A stretch of DNA of 18,046 bases from positions 1-18,046 of the forward strand of contig JARDZO010000093.1 of the NCBI GenBank assembly GCA_029240815.1, given 5' to 3'. Below are positions 1 through 6,752 of this stretch, piece after piece. Below the pieces are notes generated by a model. The model was not told the DNA's origin, made no database searches, and saw only the letters and a program-made list of their open reading frames with translations. The stretch's first letter is position 1. The number at the start of each line of letters is the position of its first letter. The DNA is from Brevibacillus sp. Its GTDB lineage: Bacteria; Bacillota; Bacilli; Brevibacillales; Brevibacillaceae. The translations under genes were made by a program, and so were the position numbers.

Positions 1-577
1 TCTTATCCAGTACTTCTAGCCCGCTGCGATAGGCGATGATGGATTTCAATCCGACGACATCGGGACGTTGCAAGGCGTTTCGCAAATCTGCGCGGTACAA
101 CTCGGCGAACTCTCCGAAGCTTGCACACTCTTTTCGCAGGCGCACCATTACGGGCTCGATGCGGTGAATCTCCCAGATCCTCGCTCCGCACAGTTCAGCG
201 TACGCTTGCTTTTTCAGCATCGGCGTGGGATACCCAAAGTCTGCGATGACACCCGTGAGCTTTGCATCCGCGAACAGCTCTCTCGTGTAAGCCTGGAAGT
301 TTCCCGCTCGCTCATTTCTCTGCTTCACTACTTCCGCAAGCGTCGGTTCACAGCCAAAGTAACGAGCCAGTCGTCTGATCAGGATCTGCATCCACATGAT
401 CGAACCTGGATATGGCTGATGCGGAGAAGAGACTTGACCTTTGTGCATTTGCTCAGGCAGCACAGACAAGGACAGCTTGCGAATAAACGCCTCGGTCGTA
501 TAAGGCTGTTCATTCGCTACGTACGGATGGGCATGGACGTCCACTGCTTGTATATCTCGCAAAGATATTTCTCCCAT
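1..577 (-). CDS. Amidohydrolase family protein, C-terminal part cut off by window edge
   Basis: The first 192 codons of a minus-strand gene that runs off the left edge. The N-terminus has the metal-binding D-V-H-A-H motif (residues 13-17, HxH at 15 and 17) typical of the first strand of TIM-barrel amidohydrolases. Around residues 176-187 it has V-G-L-K-S-I-I-A-Y-R-S-G, a signature I associate with the amidohydrolase family found alone or fused to glutamine-synthetase-like domains (FluG type). The ATG at 577 is preceded by a good AGGGGGT ribosome-binding site. The gene is divergent from a sigma-54 activator and has a sigma-54 promoter about 40 bp upstream of its start, so it is probably the first gene of the regulated operon. 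The substrate cannot be read from the sequence. Hydrolysis of a gamma-glutamyl amide or similar amide is an inference from the family and from the neighbouring aminotransferase. Confidence 0.85.
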   Translation of the reverse strand, partial: MGEISLRDIQAVDVHAHPYVANEQPYTTEAFIRKLSLSVLPEQMHKGQVSSPHQPYPGSIMWMQILIRRLARYFGCEPTLAEVVKQRNERAGNFQAYTRELFADAKLTGVIADFGYPTPMLKKQAYAELCGARIWEIHRIEPVMVRLRKECASFGEFAELYRADLRNALQRPDVVGLKSIIAYRSGLEVLDK

Positions 578-612
578 AATGACCCCCTGTGACTTGTGAT
601 AAGGTGTCTTTC

Positions 613-628
613 AGCAACATCCGTGCCA
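613..628 (-). promoter_or_regulatory. Sigma-54 (-24/-12) promoter of the amidohydrolase operon
   Basis: Read on the minus strand the site is TGGCACGGATGTTGCT. This matches the sigma-54 consensus TGGCACG-N4-TTGCW at every specified base. It points at the amidohydrolase start at 577, leaving a leader of roughly 25 bases that holds the ribosome-binding site. A gene for a sigma-54-dependent activator begins just beyond, in the opposite direction, which fits well. Confidence 0.85.
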
Positions 629-739
629 ACAGCTACAAAACGGACAAACCGCACGAATATTCACTCTTCTGTACATACCTGATGACAAAGAGCGAAAAAA
701 AGTCTCCAATCGCCCACTATTTTTCGAAAGATTTTTTTC

Positions 740-766
740 ATTCCAAATTTTGATTCTATATTCCAA
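740..766. promoter_or_regulatory. Candidate upstream activator site: two ATTCCAA direct repeats 20 bp apart
   Basis: ATTCCAA occurs at 740-746 and again at 760-766, exactly two helical turns apart. The pair lies about 125-150 bp upstream of the sigma-54 -12 element, a usual enhancer distance, and immediately upstream of the activator's own -35 box at 775. Binding there could activate the amidohydrolase operon and also affect the activator's own transcription. That it is the binding site is inference. The rest of the 320-bp gap holds only the two promoters and AT-rich sequence. Confidence 0.35.
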
Positions 767-774
767 TTATCCCT

Positions 775-803
775 TTCAAAAGATCTGAATGTTCTGCTAT
801 AGT
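775..803 (+). promoter_or_regulatory. Sigma-A-type promoter of the sigma-54 activator gene
   Basis: TTCAAA at 775-780 is followed after 17 bp by TATAGT at 798-803. The -10 box is preceded by TGC, an extended -10 motif. Its position, about 90 bp before the ATG at 898, suits the activator-aminotransferase operon. Confidence 0.5.
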
Positions 804-897
804 TTACAAAATGAATCTCTTCTACCAATCAACACGAGACAAAACGCTCACTTTTTTTCGCTAAAAATTTTTCAGTCTATGGGGGCGATTTATACAC

Positions 898-2685
898 ATG
901 AACGCGATCTCCAGTCTCCCTTTGCACGATGTCTGGAACGCCAGCTTTGACAGCATGGTCATCACCGATGAAAACGGAGATATTCTCTCATTAAACCGAG
1001 CAGCTACACGCTTGTTCTCCAGCAGTCCAAGCAGCTTGATCGGCATCTCCCTATTTGAACTGATTCCATCCGAAGAATTCCGCAAATGCATTCACATGAG
1101 CAAAAACATGACCGGGATCGCCATTTCATTTGGTACACAGCAGTTGATCGCGAACCTCTCCTGTATCGACACCCCATCGAATCCGCCACTCTTTCTGCTC
1201 ATATTTAAAAACATGACTCAGACACAGCAATTACAGCACCAACTACAGCAAATGAATGAAGCCAAAGCCATGTACGACACCATTCTGGACCAATTGGAGG
1301 AAGGCGTTTGCAGTATCGATCAGCAGGGAAAAATCATTTTCTACAATCGGAAAATGGGAGAGCTCGACACGATGGAACCCGATGCGGTCAGGGATAAGAG
1401 GCTAGAGGATGTCTGGTCCCTCGACGAAGAAACCAGCACACTCTTGACTTGCTTGCGAACAGGACGGGTACTCAATCACCGGGAGACCCATTTTACGAAC
1501 AATGGAAAAGCCGTGACCACTCTATCCCGCACGATGCCGCTGTATGTGGGGAGCAAAAAAGTAGGGGCGGTAGAAATCTCCAAGGATATTACCGAACAGA
1601 AGCATTTGACTGAGACCATCTACCAATTACAAAAACAGACTTCTACTTCATCCGTCCCTCGGGTGCCCACCGCTGAGAAAAGCAACACCCGTTACCAGTT
1701 CGAGACCATCGTCTACTCGAGTAAGGAAATGCGTTACATGATCGAGCAAGCCCGCAGATCTGCTCGCTCTGGTTCGAATATTCTGATTGTGGGAGAAACC
1801 GGGACAGGCAAAGAGCTTATCGCCCAAAGTATTCACAATGAAAGTCCGCGCAAGCACAAGCCCTTTATCGCTCAAAATTGCGCTGCCCTGCCGGAAGCCT
1901 TGCTCGAAGGCTTATTATTCGGGACGAGTGTCGGCAGCTTTACCGGAGCCATCGATCGGGCAGGTCTTTTTGAGCAGGCACACGGGGGAACGTTGCTGTT
2001 GGACGAAATCAATTCGATGAATCCCAACCTCCAAGCCAAGCTCCTCCGCGTCCTGCAAGAAAGGAAAATCCAACGGCTCGGATCATCCAAAGTACTCGAC
2101 ATCGACGTTCGCGTGATTGCCACGATGAACGAAGATCCGCACGACGCCATCGCCAATGAACACCTGCGGGAAGACCTGTATTACCGTCTCGGCGTGGTCA
2201 ATATTTTCATTCCTCCCCTGCGAAAACGCAGAGAAGACATTCCCGTACTCATCGACTCTTTCATTCAAAAACACTCGATTGGATTGGGAGTAGAAGTAGA
2301 AGGTGTGGACGATGATGTGTTCCACTTCTTCCTGAATTACAGCTGGCCAGGCAATGTCCGTCAGCTGGAGCATACGATCGAAGGCTCCTTGAATCTGGTG
2401 TATGACGAAACGATGATTTCCTTTGATCATCTCCCCCCTGACTTCAAACAAAAAATGAACCAGCTGGCAGAGCCCACTCTCTCTTCTCAGCCGTCTGTTC
2501 ATGATTTTCGAGGCAATCTTTCCGAACAGATCGAACATCTCGAACGGGTCATGATTGAACAAGCACTGCGTGACGCCAAGGGGAACATTACCAAGGCAAG
2601 TGAGCAGCTAGGGATCCCCCGTCAAAATCTGAATTACAAGCTAAAAAAGTACGATCTCAAAAATGTAAGGGGGATGCTGTCATGA
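898..2685 (+). CDS. Sigma-54-dependent transcriptional activator, RocR-like, with two PAS domains
   Basis: A 595-residue enhancer-binding protein. Two PAS-like sensor regions (about residues 10-105 and 125-235) precede an AAA+ domain with Walker A GETGTGKE (299-306), the sigma-54 contact loop GSFTGA (346-351), Walker B GGTLLLDE (363-370) and the SWPGNVRQLE segment (482-491). A Fis-type helix-turn-helix closes the protein (about 552-585). The LLFGT...GLFEQA...LLLDEINSM wording resembles RocR and other Bacillales regulators of amino-acid use. The loop has serine where GAFTGA is usual, but keeps the critical threonine. Start 898 is the first ATG, with GGGGG 8-12 bases upstream. The last codons overlap the aminotransferase start (ATGA). 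The PAS domains suggest it senses a small molecule, which I cannot name. Confidence 0.93.
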   Translation: MNAISSLPLHDVWNASFDSMVITDENGDILSLNRAATRLFSSSPSSLIGISLFELIPSEEFRKCIHMSKNMTGIAISFGTQQLIANLSCIDTPSNPPLFLLIFKNMTQTQQLQHQLQQMNEAKAMYDTILDQLEEGVCSIDQQGKIIFYNRKMGELDTMEPDAVRDKRLEDVWSLDEETSTLLTCLRTGRVLNHRETHFTNNGKAVTTLSRTMPLYVGSKKVGAVEISKDITEQKHLTETIYQLQKQTSTSSVPRVPTAEKSNTRYQFETIVYSSKEMRYMIEQARRSARSGSNILIVGETGTGKELIAQSIHNESPRKHKPFIAQNCAALPEALLEGLLFGTSVGSFTGAIDRAGLFEQAHGGTLLLDEINSMNPNLQAKLLRVLQERKIQRLGSSKVLDIDVRVIATMNEDPHDAIANEHLREDLYYRLGVVNIFIPPLRKRREDIPVLIDSFIQKHSIGLGVEVEGVDDDVFHFFLNYSWPGNVRQLEHTIEGSLNLVYDETMISFDHLPPDFKQKMNQLAEPTLSSQPSVHDFRGNLSEQIEHLERVMIEQALRDAKGNITKASEQLGIPRQNLNYKLKKYDLKNVRGMLS

Positions 2686-4013
2686 ACCAGGACACACTGC
2701 TTTCAATCGAAGACAAAGTGATTTCCAACGCGTTGAAAATCCGCTTTTACCCGATGGCTGTCGCCTCTGCGCACGGGACCAGGCTGATGGACGAAGCAGG
2801 TGTGTCCTATCTGGATTTGAGCGCTGGCTGGGCGGTAGCTGGTATCGGCTACGGCCATCCTCGCATTGCCCATCAATTGAAACAGCAGTATGAGACCGTC
2901 TCGTTTACGTCACAATTGACCATTCCGGAGAAAAACATGGTCGGCTTGGCACAAAAGCTCATCGAGATTACGCCGGGCTCGTTTGAGAAAAAGGTCTGGT
3001 TCGGCCATTCCGGTTCGGACGCGAATGACTGTGTGTACAAGCTGTTGCCGCTCGTCCGCAAGCGCTCGCGTCTGGTCTCCTTTATGGGCTCCTATCACGG
3101 GCAAACGATGGGCTCCCTTTCCTTATCCGGCCATCCTGCCCAAGCCAAATTTATCGGCCATGGCAATGTCATCAAGCTTCCGTATCCGAATCCTTATCGT
3201 CCTCCATTCGGTGAGACGAAGGCACTCACGTCGCAAGTTATCCAATACATTGAACAGGAAGTCTTTCGTACGATCTGTCCCCCCGAAGACACAGCTGGGC
3301 TGATCGTCGAAGGAATCCAGAGTGACGGTGGGCTGATTGTACCTCCTGATGACTTCTTGCCGGAATTGCAAAAGCTGTGTCAGCGCTATGAGATCTCCCT
3401 GATCTTTGATGAAGTGAAGGTAGGAATGGGCCGAACGGGGAAATGGTTCTCCTTTGACCACTACGACTTGGCTCCTGATGCTGTCGTCGTAGGCAAATCC
3501 CTGGGGGCAGGCTTGCCGATCAGCGCGGTGGTAGCCCGAAAAGAGCTGCTCGATGCAGGTTACGGTGTCCACATGTTCACGGCAAGCGGCAACCCGGTCT
3601 GCAGCGCGGCGGCCCTGGAGAATATCGCTATTTTGGAAGAAGAGCGGCTCATCGAGCATGCAGCTGAAAACGGAGCCTATTTTTTGAGGCTGTTGGAAGA
3701 GCTGAAGCAAAGATACGAGTGGATCGGCGATGTGCGCGGGCGTGGACTCGCCATAGGAGTGGAACTCGTGGAGGACCGCTCTTCCAAGACCCCTGCTGCT
3801 GAAAAGACGGCCGCCGTTTGTTACCGAGCTTTTGAATTGGGCATGCTTGTCTTTTATGTCGGGATTCATAGCAATGTCATTGAAATCACCCCGCCGCTTA
3901 CGATCTCCAGGCAGGAAATTGACTTAGCGGTATCCATTTTGGATCAAGCTCTGAGGGACCTCGAAAACAACGCCATCGATATGGAGAAGGTCAGACAATA
4001 TGCTGGGTGGTAA
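2682..4013 (+). CDS. Class III pyridoxal-phosphate aminotransferase
   Basis: A 443-residue fold-type I, class III (ornithine/GABA/omega-amino acid type) aminotransferase of normal full length. Visible motifs are the phosphate-binding G-H-S-G-S-D-A-N-D (108-116), Y-H-G (138-140), the aspartate that contacts the pyridine nitrogen in F-D-E-V-K-V-G-M-G-R-T-G (D243), and the Schiff-base lysine in V-V-G-K-S-L-G-A-G (K272). The start overlaps the activator's stop as ATGA, with GGGGGA upstream, so the two are translationally coupled. It would move an amino group from an amine or omega-amino acid to 2-oxoglutarate or pyruvate; the donor cannot be told. Annotation as a 4-aminobutyrate or putrescine-type aminotransferase is plausible but unproven. 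Its last 23 bases overlap the convergent hydrolase gene. Confidence 0.92.
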   Translation: MNQDTLLSIEDKVISNALKIRFYPMAVASAHGTRLMDEAGVSYLDLSAGWAVAGIGYGHPRIAHQLKQQYETVSFTSQLTIPEKNMVGLAQKLIEITPGSFEKKVWFGHSGSDANDCVYKLLPLVRKRSRLVSFMGSYHGQTMGSLSLSGHPAQAKFIGHGNVIKLPYPNPYRPPFGETKALTSQVIQYIEQEVFRTICPPEDTAGLIVEGIQSDGGLIVPPDDFLPELQKLCQRYEISLIFDEVKVGMGRTGKWFSFDHYDLAPDAVVVGKSLGAGLPISAVVARKELLDAGYGVHMFTASGNPVCSAAALENIAILEEERLIEHAAENGAYFLRLLEELKQRYEWIGDVRGRGLAIGVELVEDRSSKTPAAEKTAAVCYRAFELGMLVFYVGIHSNVIEITPPLTISRQEIDLAVSILDQALRDLENNAIDMEKVRQYAGW

Positions 4014-4767
4014 CCCCAGATTTTATTTGTGCTACACAATCTTTGATCGTATCAATGACGACCCTTGGCTCTGAGAACTGAGGAAAATGTCCACTTTTTT
4101 CAGCAATAATGTGTTTGCTACGTATGGACAATGAAAGTAAGTCCCTTTGATTGTCCTTTCGTTTTTGACGAGCTTCCTCTGGCATCATCCGATTTTCTTT
4201 TCCACCTGTAATCACGTAGACAGGGATTTCGGGAAATTGATCTATTTGATGGATGTGATCCGCAGTCCTTTTTACAAAATGAACTTCATCGAATTGTTTA
4301 TGCGAAGAAAAGGAATCAAACAGAGCGAGCATCTTGTTGAGTGCTTTTACTGCCTTACCTTGATATTCATTCAGGCTTATATCTTTCGGATGGCTAGATT
4401 CTAAGAAAACAATTCCTGCTGCTTCATTTGGGTAAAGTCGGGCATATAAATTTGCATATAATCCCCCTAATGAATGTCCAACAAGCAAGAAGGGAGGTTC
4501 AAAACCTACCTTTGTTAATGCCTCCCGTAACGCTTCGACAATCGTTATTCCATCTTGAGGTTCTTTCGGCTTATCACTGCCAGTGACACCAAACCGATTA
4601 TAGGAAAATACGGATGACAATCCCGAAATTTCTGGCAGTATTTTCATCCAACCTTCTATAGGTCCCGAACCACCGTTAATCAAAACGATATGTGGTTTGC
4701 CATTTCCACTAAGATGATACTGTAGCTTCCCTTTTGAAGTTTCTATTATCGATTTCTCTATCGGCAA
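3991..4767 (-). CDS. Alpha/beta-fold hydrolase
   Basis: About 258 residues. An oxyanion-hole region I-N-G-G-S-G-P is followed by the nucleophile elbow G-H-S-L-G-G (serine about residue 99) and a late catalytic histidine in K-S-G-H-F-P-Q-F (about 227), the order expected of the family. No signal peptide is seen, so it is probably cytoplasmic. I chose TTG at 4767 because GAGGTG lies 7 bases before it; a GTG at 4782 is in frame but has no site. By eye the gene is more AT-rich than its neighbours. It converges on the aminotransferase and overlaps it by 23 bp, suggesting a later arrival rather than a member of either operon. The substrate is unknown; esterase or peptidase-type activity is possible. 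Confidence 0.85.
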   Translation of the reverse strand: MPIEKSIIETSKGKLQYHLSGNGKPHIVLINGGSGPIEGWMKILPEISGLSSVFSYNRFGVTGSDKPKEPQDGITIVEALREALTKVGFEPPFLLVGHSLGGLYANLYARLYPNEAAGIVFLESSHPKDISLNEYQGKAVKALNKMLALFDSFSSHKQFDEVHFVKRTADHIHQIDQFPEIPVYVITGGKENRMMPEEARQKRKDNQRDLLSLSIRSKHIIAEKSGHFPQFSEPRVVIDTIKDCVAQIKSGVTTQHIV

Positions 4768-4829
4768 CGCACTACACCTCACTTTTTCATGGTAACATTC
4801 ACCTTGTTGATACGATCTTAATGAGTACC

Positions 4830-4855
4830 AGTTTCCGTTAATTGGGAACTTTTTT
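4830..4855 (+). terminator. Possible Rho-independent terminator facing right
   Basis: AGTTTCC (4830-4836) pairs with GGGAACT (4844-4850), with one T-G pair, and is followed by a run of T to 4855. It would stop plus-strand transcription, yet the nearest plus-strand gene, the aminotransferase, ends some 800 bp earlier. The stem is short, so this is tentative. Confidence 0.35.
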
Positions 4856-4895
4856 GAGAAAAATGGAATAGACGCTCAGTCTTATCTGTAAAATG

Positions 4896-4924
4896 AAACC
4901 GGCGCTCTCCGTGAACGCCGGTTT
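4896..4924 (-). terminator. Terminator of the seven-gene transport and phosphoesterase operon
   Basis: A perfect 9-bp stem, AAACCGGCG (4896-4904) with CGCCGGTTT (4916-4924), and an 11-base loop, just past the stop of the PHP gene at 4932. The minus-strand tail after the stem is T-rich (TTTCATTTT). T residues also follow on the plus strand, so it may work both ways. Confidence 0.75.
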
Positions 4925-4931
4925 TCCTGAT

Positions 4932-5939
4932 TTATTCCGTTTCTTCCAGGGAAACCATCTTGCGCTCACGCCGTTCGAACGTGGCAATCTCCCGGTACCC
5001 AGCTTTTCGCAGCAATTGCCTCGCCTCCCCCAAATAACTTCCCAAATGGTCAGGAAAATGGGAATCCGAAGAAGTCGTGATCGGCACCCCGTGCTCGTGA
5101 AGGATTTGTAAAAAGCTGTAGCTCGGGCACATTTCCTTGACGGGATACCGATAGTACAAGCCTGTGTTGATCTCTGTTGCCACTCCCTGCTTTTGCAGGG
5201 CACGAGCCATTCCCTGATAGAGCGGGAGAAGCTGTTCCTCTGAGGGGCGATGTCCGAACACTTTCAGATTATCTAAATGAGCGACAATATCGAATAATCC
5301 GCTGTCAATCGCTCGCTCCACGACGGCAAACGTCTGCTCATAGAGCGCCAACAGGTCCGTCTTTTCAAAACGATCTTGCGTGTCTGGATTGTCAAAGCCC
5401 CAACCGTCAGCAAAATGAATGGAGCCGATAACATGATCCCATGGATACGCGGCAATCATCGGGGCGAGCACCGTTTCTCCTCCCACGAAGTAATCGGCTT
5501 CGATCCCTAGACGCAGCGCGATCCCGTCCGCTTCCCAGATGGCCTGCTGTGACTGGATGAACGAAACGAAATCATCAATCGAGTCCGTGCATACCTGGTC
5601 CAGCCAATTTCGTTGGATCTGCCCCAATCGATCATCCTTCAGATGCATGTTCTGTTCGAAATATGCCTTAAATTCCTTGAAACGATAGAGATGATCTACA
5701 ATACCTACTTCTCGAAGCCCCAGTTGCTTGGCACGCAAGCGGTAGAGGTCCAACCACCCCTGGGAATAAGCTCCCTGATTTACTCGTCTCGCCATCCACG
5801 CCGACAGCTCTTCCATCCATTCCCGAGAGTGCCTATCGGTTGCAGGCCGGTGAAAGGACAGCACTGCTTCTGCCGTGCGGTTCCACCAACGCAGAGAATA
5901 AGGCCCTTCCTCCAGATGTACGTGATAATCGACTTTCAT
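4932..5939 (-). CDS. PHP-domain phosphoesterase, histidinol-phosphatase-like
   Basis: 335 residues, the last gene of the operon. Metal-binding positions of the PHP family are all visible: H-V-H at 6-8, V-D-H at 81-83, G-I-E-A-D-Y with E148, G-S-I-H-F with H175, D-I-V-A-H-L-D with H221, and S-S-D-S-H with D292 and H294. The length and motif order resemble HisK-type histidinol-phosphate phosphatases, but no his genes are near. Placement behind a solute importer, a phosphodiesterase and a DeoR regulator makes a catabolic phosphomonoesterase or cyclic-phosphate hydrolase more likely than histidine synthesis. Its ATG at 5939 overlaps the DeoR stop as ATGA, so translation is coupled. Confidence 0.88.
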   Translation of the reverse strand: MKVDYHVHLEEGPYSLRWWNRTAEAVLSFHRPATDRHSREWMEELSAWMARRVNQGAYSQGWLDLYRLRAKQLGLREVGIVDHLYRFKEFKAYFEQNMHLKDDRLGQIQRNWLDQVCTDSIDDFVSFIQSQQAIWEADGIALRLGIEADYFVGGETVLAPMIAAYPWDHVIGSIHFADGWGFDNPDTQDRFEKTDLLALYEQTFAVVERAIDSGLFDIVAHLDNLKVFGHRPSEEQLLPLYQGMARALQKQGVATEINTGLYYRYPVKEMCPSYSFLQILHEHGVPITTSSDSHFPDHLGSYLGEARQLLRKAGYREIATFERRERKMVSLEETE

Positions 5940-6739
5940 ACCCTTCCCTCCCCGATCTCGACCGTCATCCAGGTGACCCCTTTACTCTCCAACTCATTTT
6001 CCCAGGATGCAGGCTTCTCGTGGTCGGAGATAATGACATCCACGGAATCCAATGAACTAATTTTGCAAAATGCCTGTACGCCGATCTTGCTCTGATCAGC
6101 CAGGATAAAAACGGCTTTAGACACGCGAGCCATTACGATCGACATCATGGACTCGTTGATGTCGTAGTCACTGATCCCCGTAGAGAGCGATATACCGCCG
6201 ACGGAAATGAACGCTTTGTCGACATGGAACGTCTCCAGCATTTTTTCACAAAGCGGCCCGCTGATCGACTGCTGCTCCGTATTGATTTCTCCGCCCAAAA
6301 GAATGACTTTTCCCGTAAACAGCTGCTGATTCAGTGATTCTGCCAACAAGGACGCTACTGGGAGAGAATTGGTCAGCACTGTCAACCGCTTCCTGCCCTG
6401 AATGACCCGTGCAAACTCTAGCATCGTGGTACCTGTGTCGATCACGACTGTGTCACCGTCCGATAAAAGCTCGGCTGCCCGTTGACCGATTGCCCGCTTT
6501 GCCGCCAGATTCATATCCTGTCGCTGATAATACGGTGGCTCCCCTTCGGCATAGTTCTGTTTGACCGCGCCCCCATACACACGCTTTAACCGGCCCATTT
6601 GCTCCAAGGCATCCAGGTCGCGGCGGATGGTCTCACTGGATACCTCCAGCCGCTCGGCCAACGATAACACCTTTACTTTTCCGTATAGATTCAGTTCCTC
6701 GATGATCACTTTTTTTCTTTCTTCCGCTAAGATGGACAT
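5936..6739 (-). CDS. DeoR/GlpR family transcriptional regulator
   Basis: 267 residues. The N-terminal winged helix-turn-helix (about residues 6-58) carries the family pattern L-S-L-A-E-R-L-E-V-S-S-E-T-I-R-R-D-L-D-A-L, and the C-terminal sugar-phosphate-isomerase-like sensor domain has V-I-D-T-G-T-T (99-105). Family members usually repress a catabolic operon and are released by a phosphorylated intermediate. The gene lies inside the operon, 13 bp after the ATPase gene and 4 bp overlapping the PHP gene, so it probably represses its own operon through the leader repeat at 11517-11544. The start at 6739 has a good AAGGGAGAG site. A phosphorylated effector fits the two phosphoesterases in the operon; this is inference. 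Confidence 0.92.
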   Translation of the reverse strand: MSILAEERKKVIIEELNLYGKVKVLSLAERLEVSSETIRRDLDALEQMGRLKRVYGGAVKQNYAEGEPPYYQRQDMNLAAKRAIGQRAAELLSDGDTVVIDTGTTMLEFARVIQGRKRLTVLTNSLPVASLLAESLNQQLFTGKVILLGGEINTEQQSISGPLCEKMLETFHVDKAFISVGGISLSTGISDYDINESMMSIVMARVSKAVFILADQSKIGVQAFCKISSLDSVDVIISDHEKPASWENELESKGVTWMTVEIGEGRV

Positions 6740-6752
6740 TCGTTACTCTCCC

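Noticed and set aside
68..592. Plus-strand open frame of 174 codons at the left end
   Set aside because: The minus strand encodes a recognisable amidohydrolase with a ribosome-binding site and a sigma-54 promoter; the plus frame has no site and no known motif.
3123..3869. Minus-strand open frame of 248 codons opposite the aminotransferase gene
   Set aside because: The plus strand has every class III aminotransferase motif over the same bases. The antisense protein shows no family motif, and the open frame is a by-product of codon bias.
4932..5939. Histidine biosynthesis role (hisK) for the PHP protein
   Set aside because: No other his gene is near, and the gene is locked into a transport and phosphodiesterase operon with a DeoR regulator.
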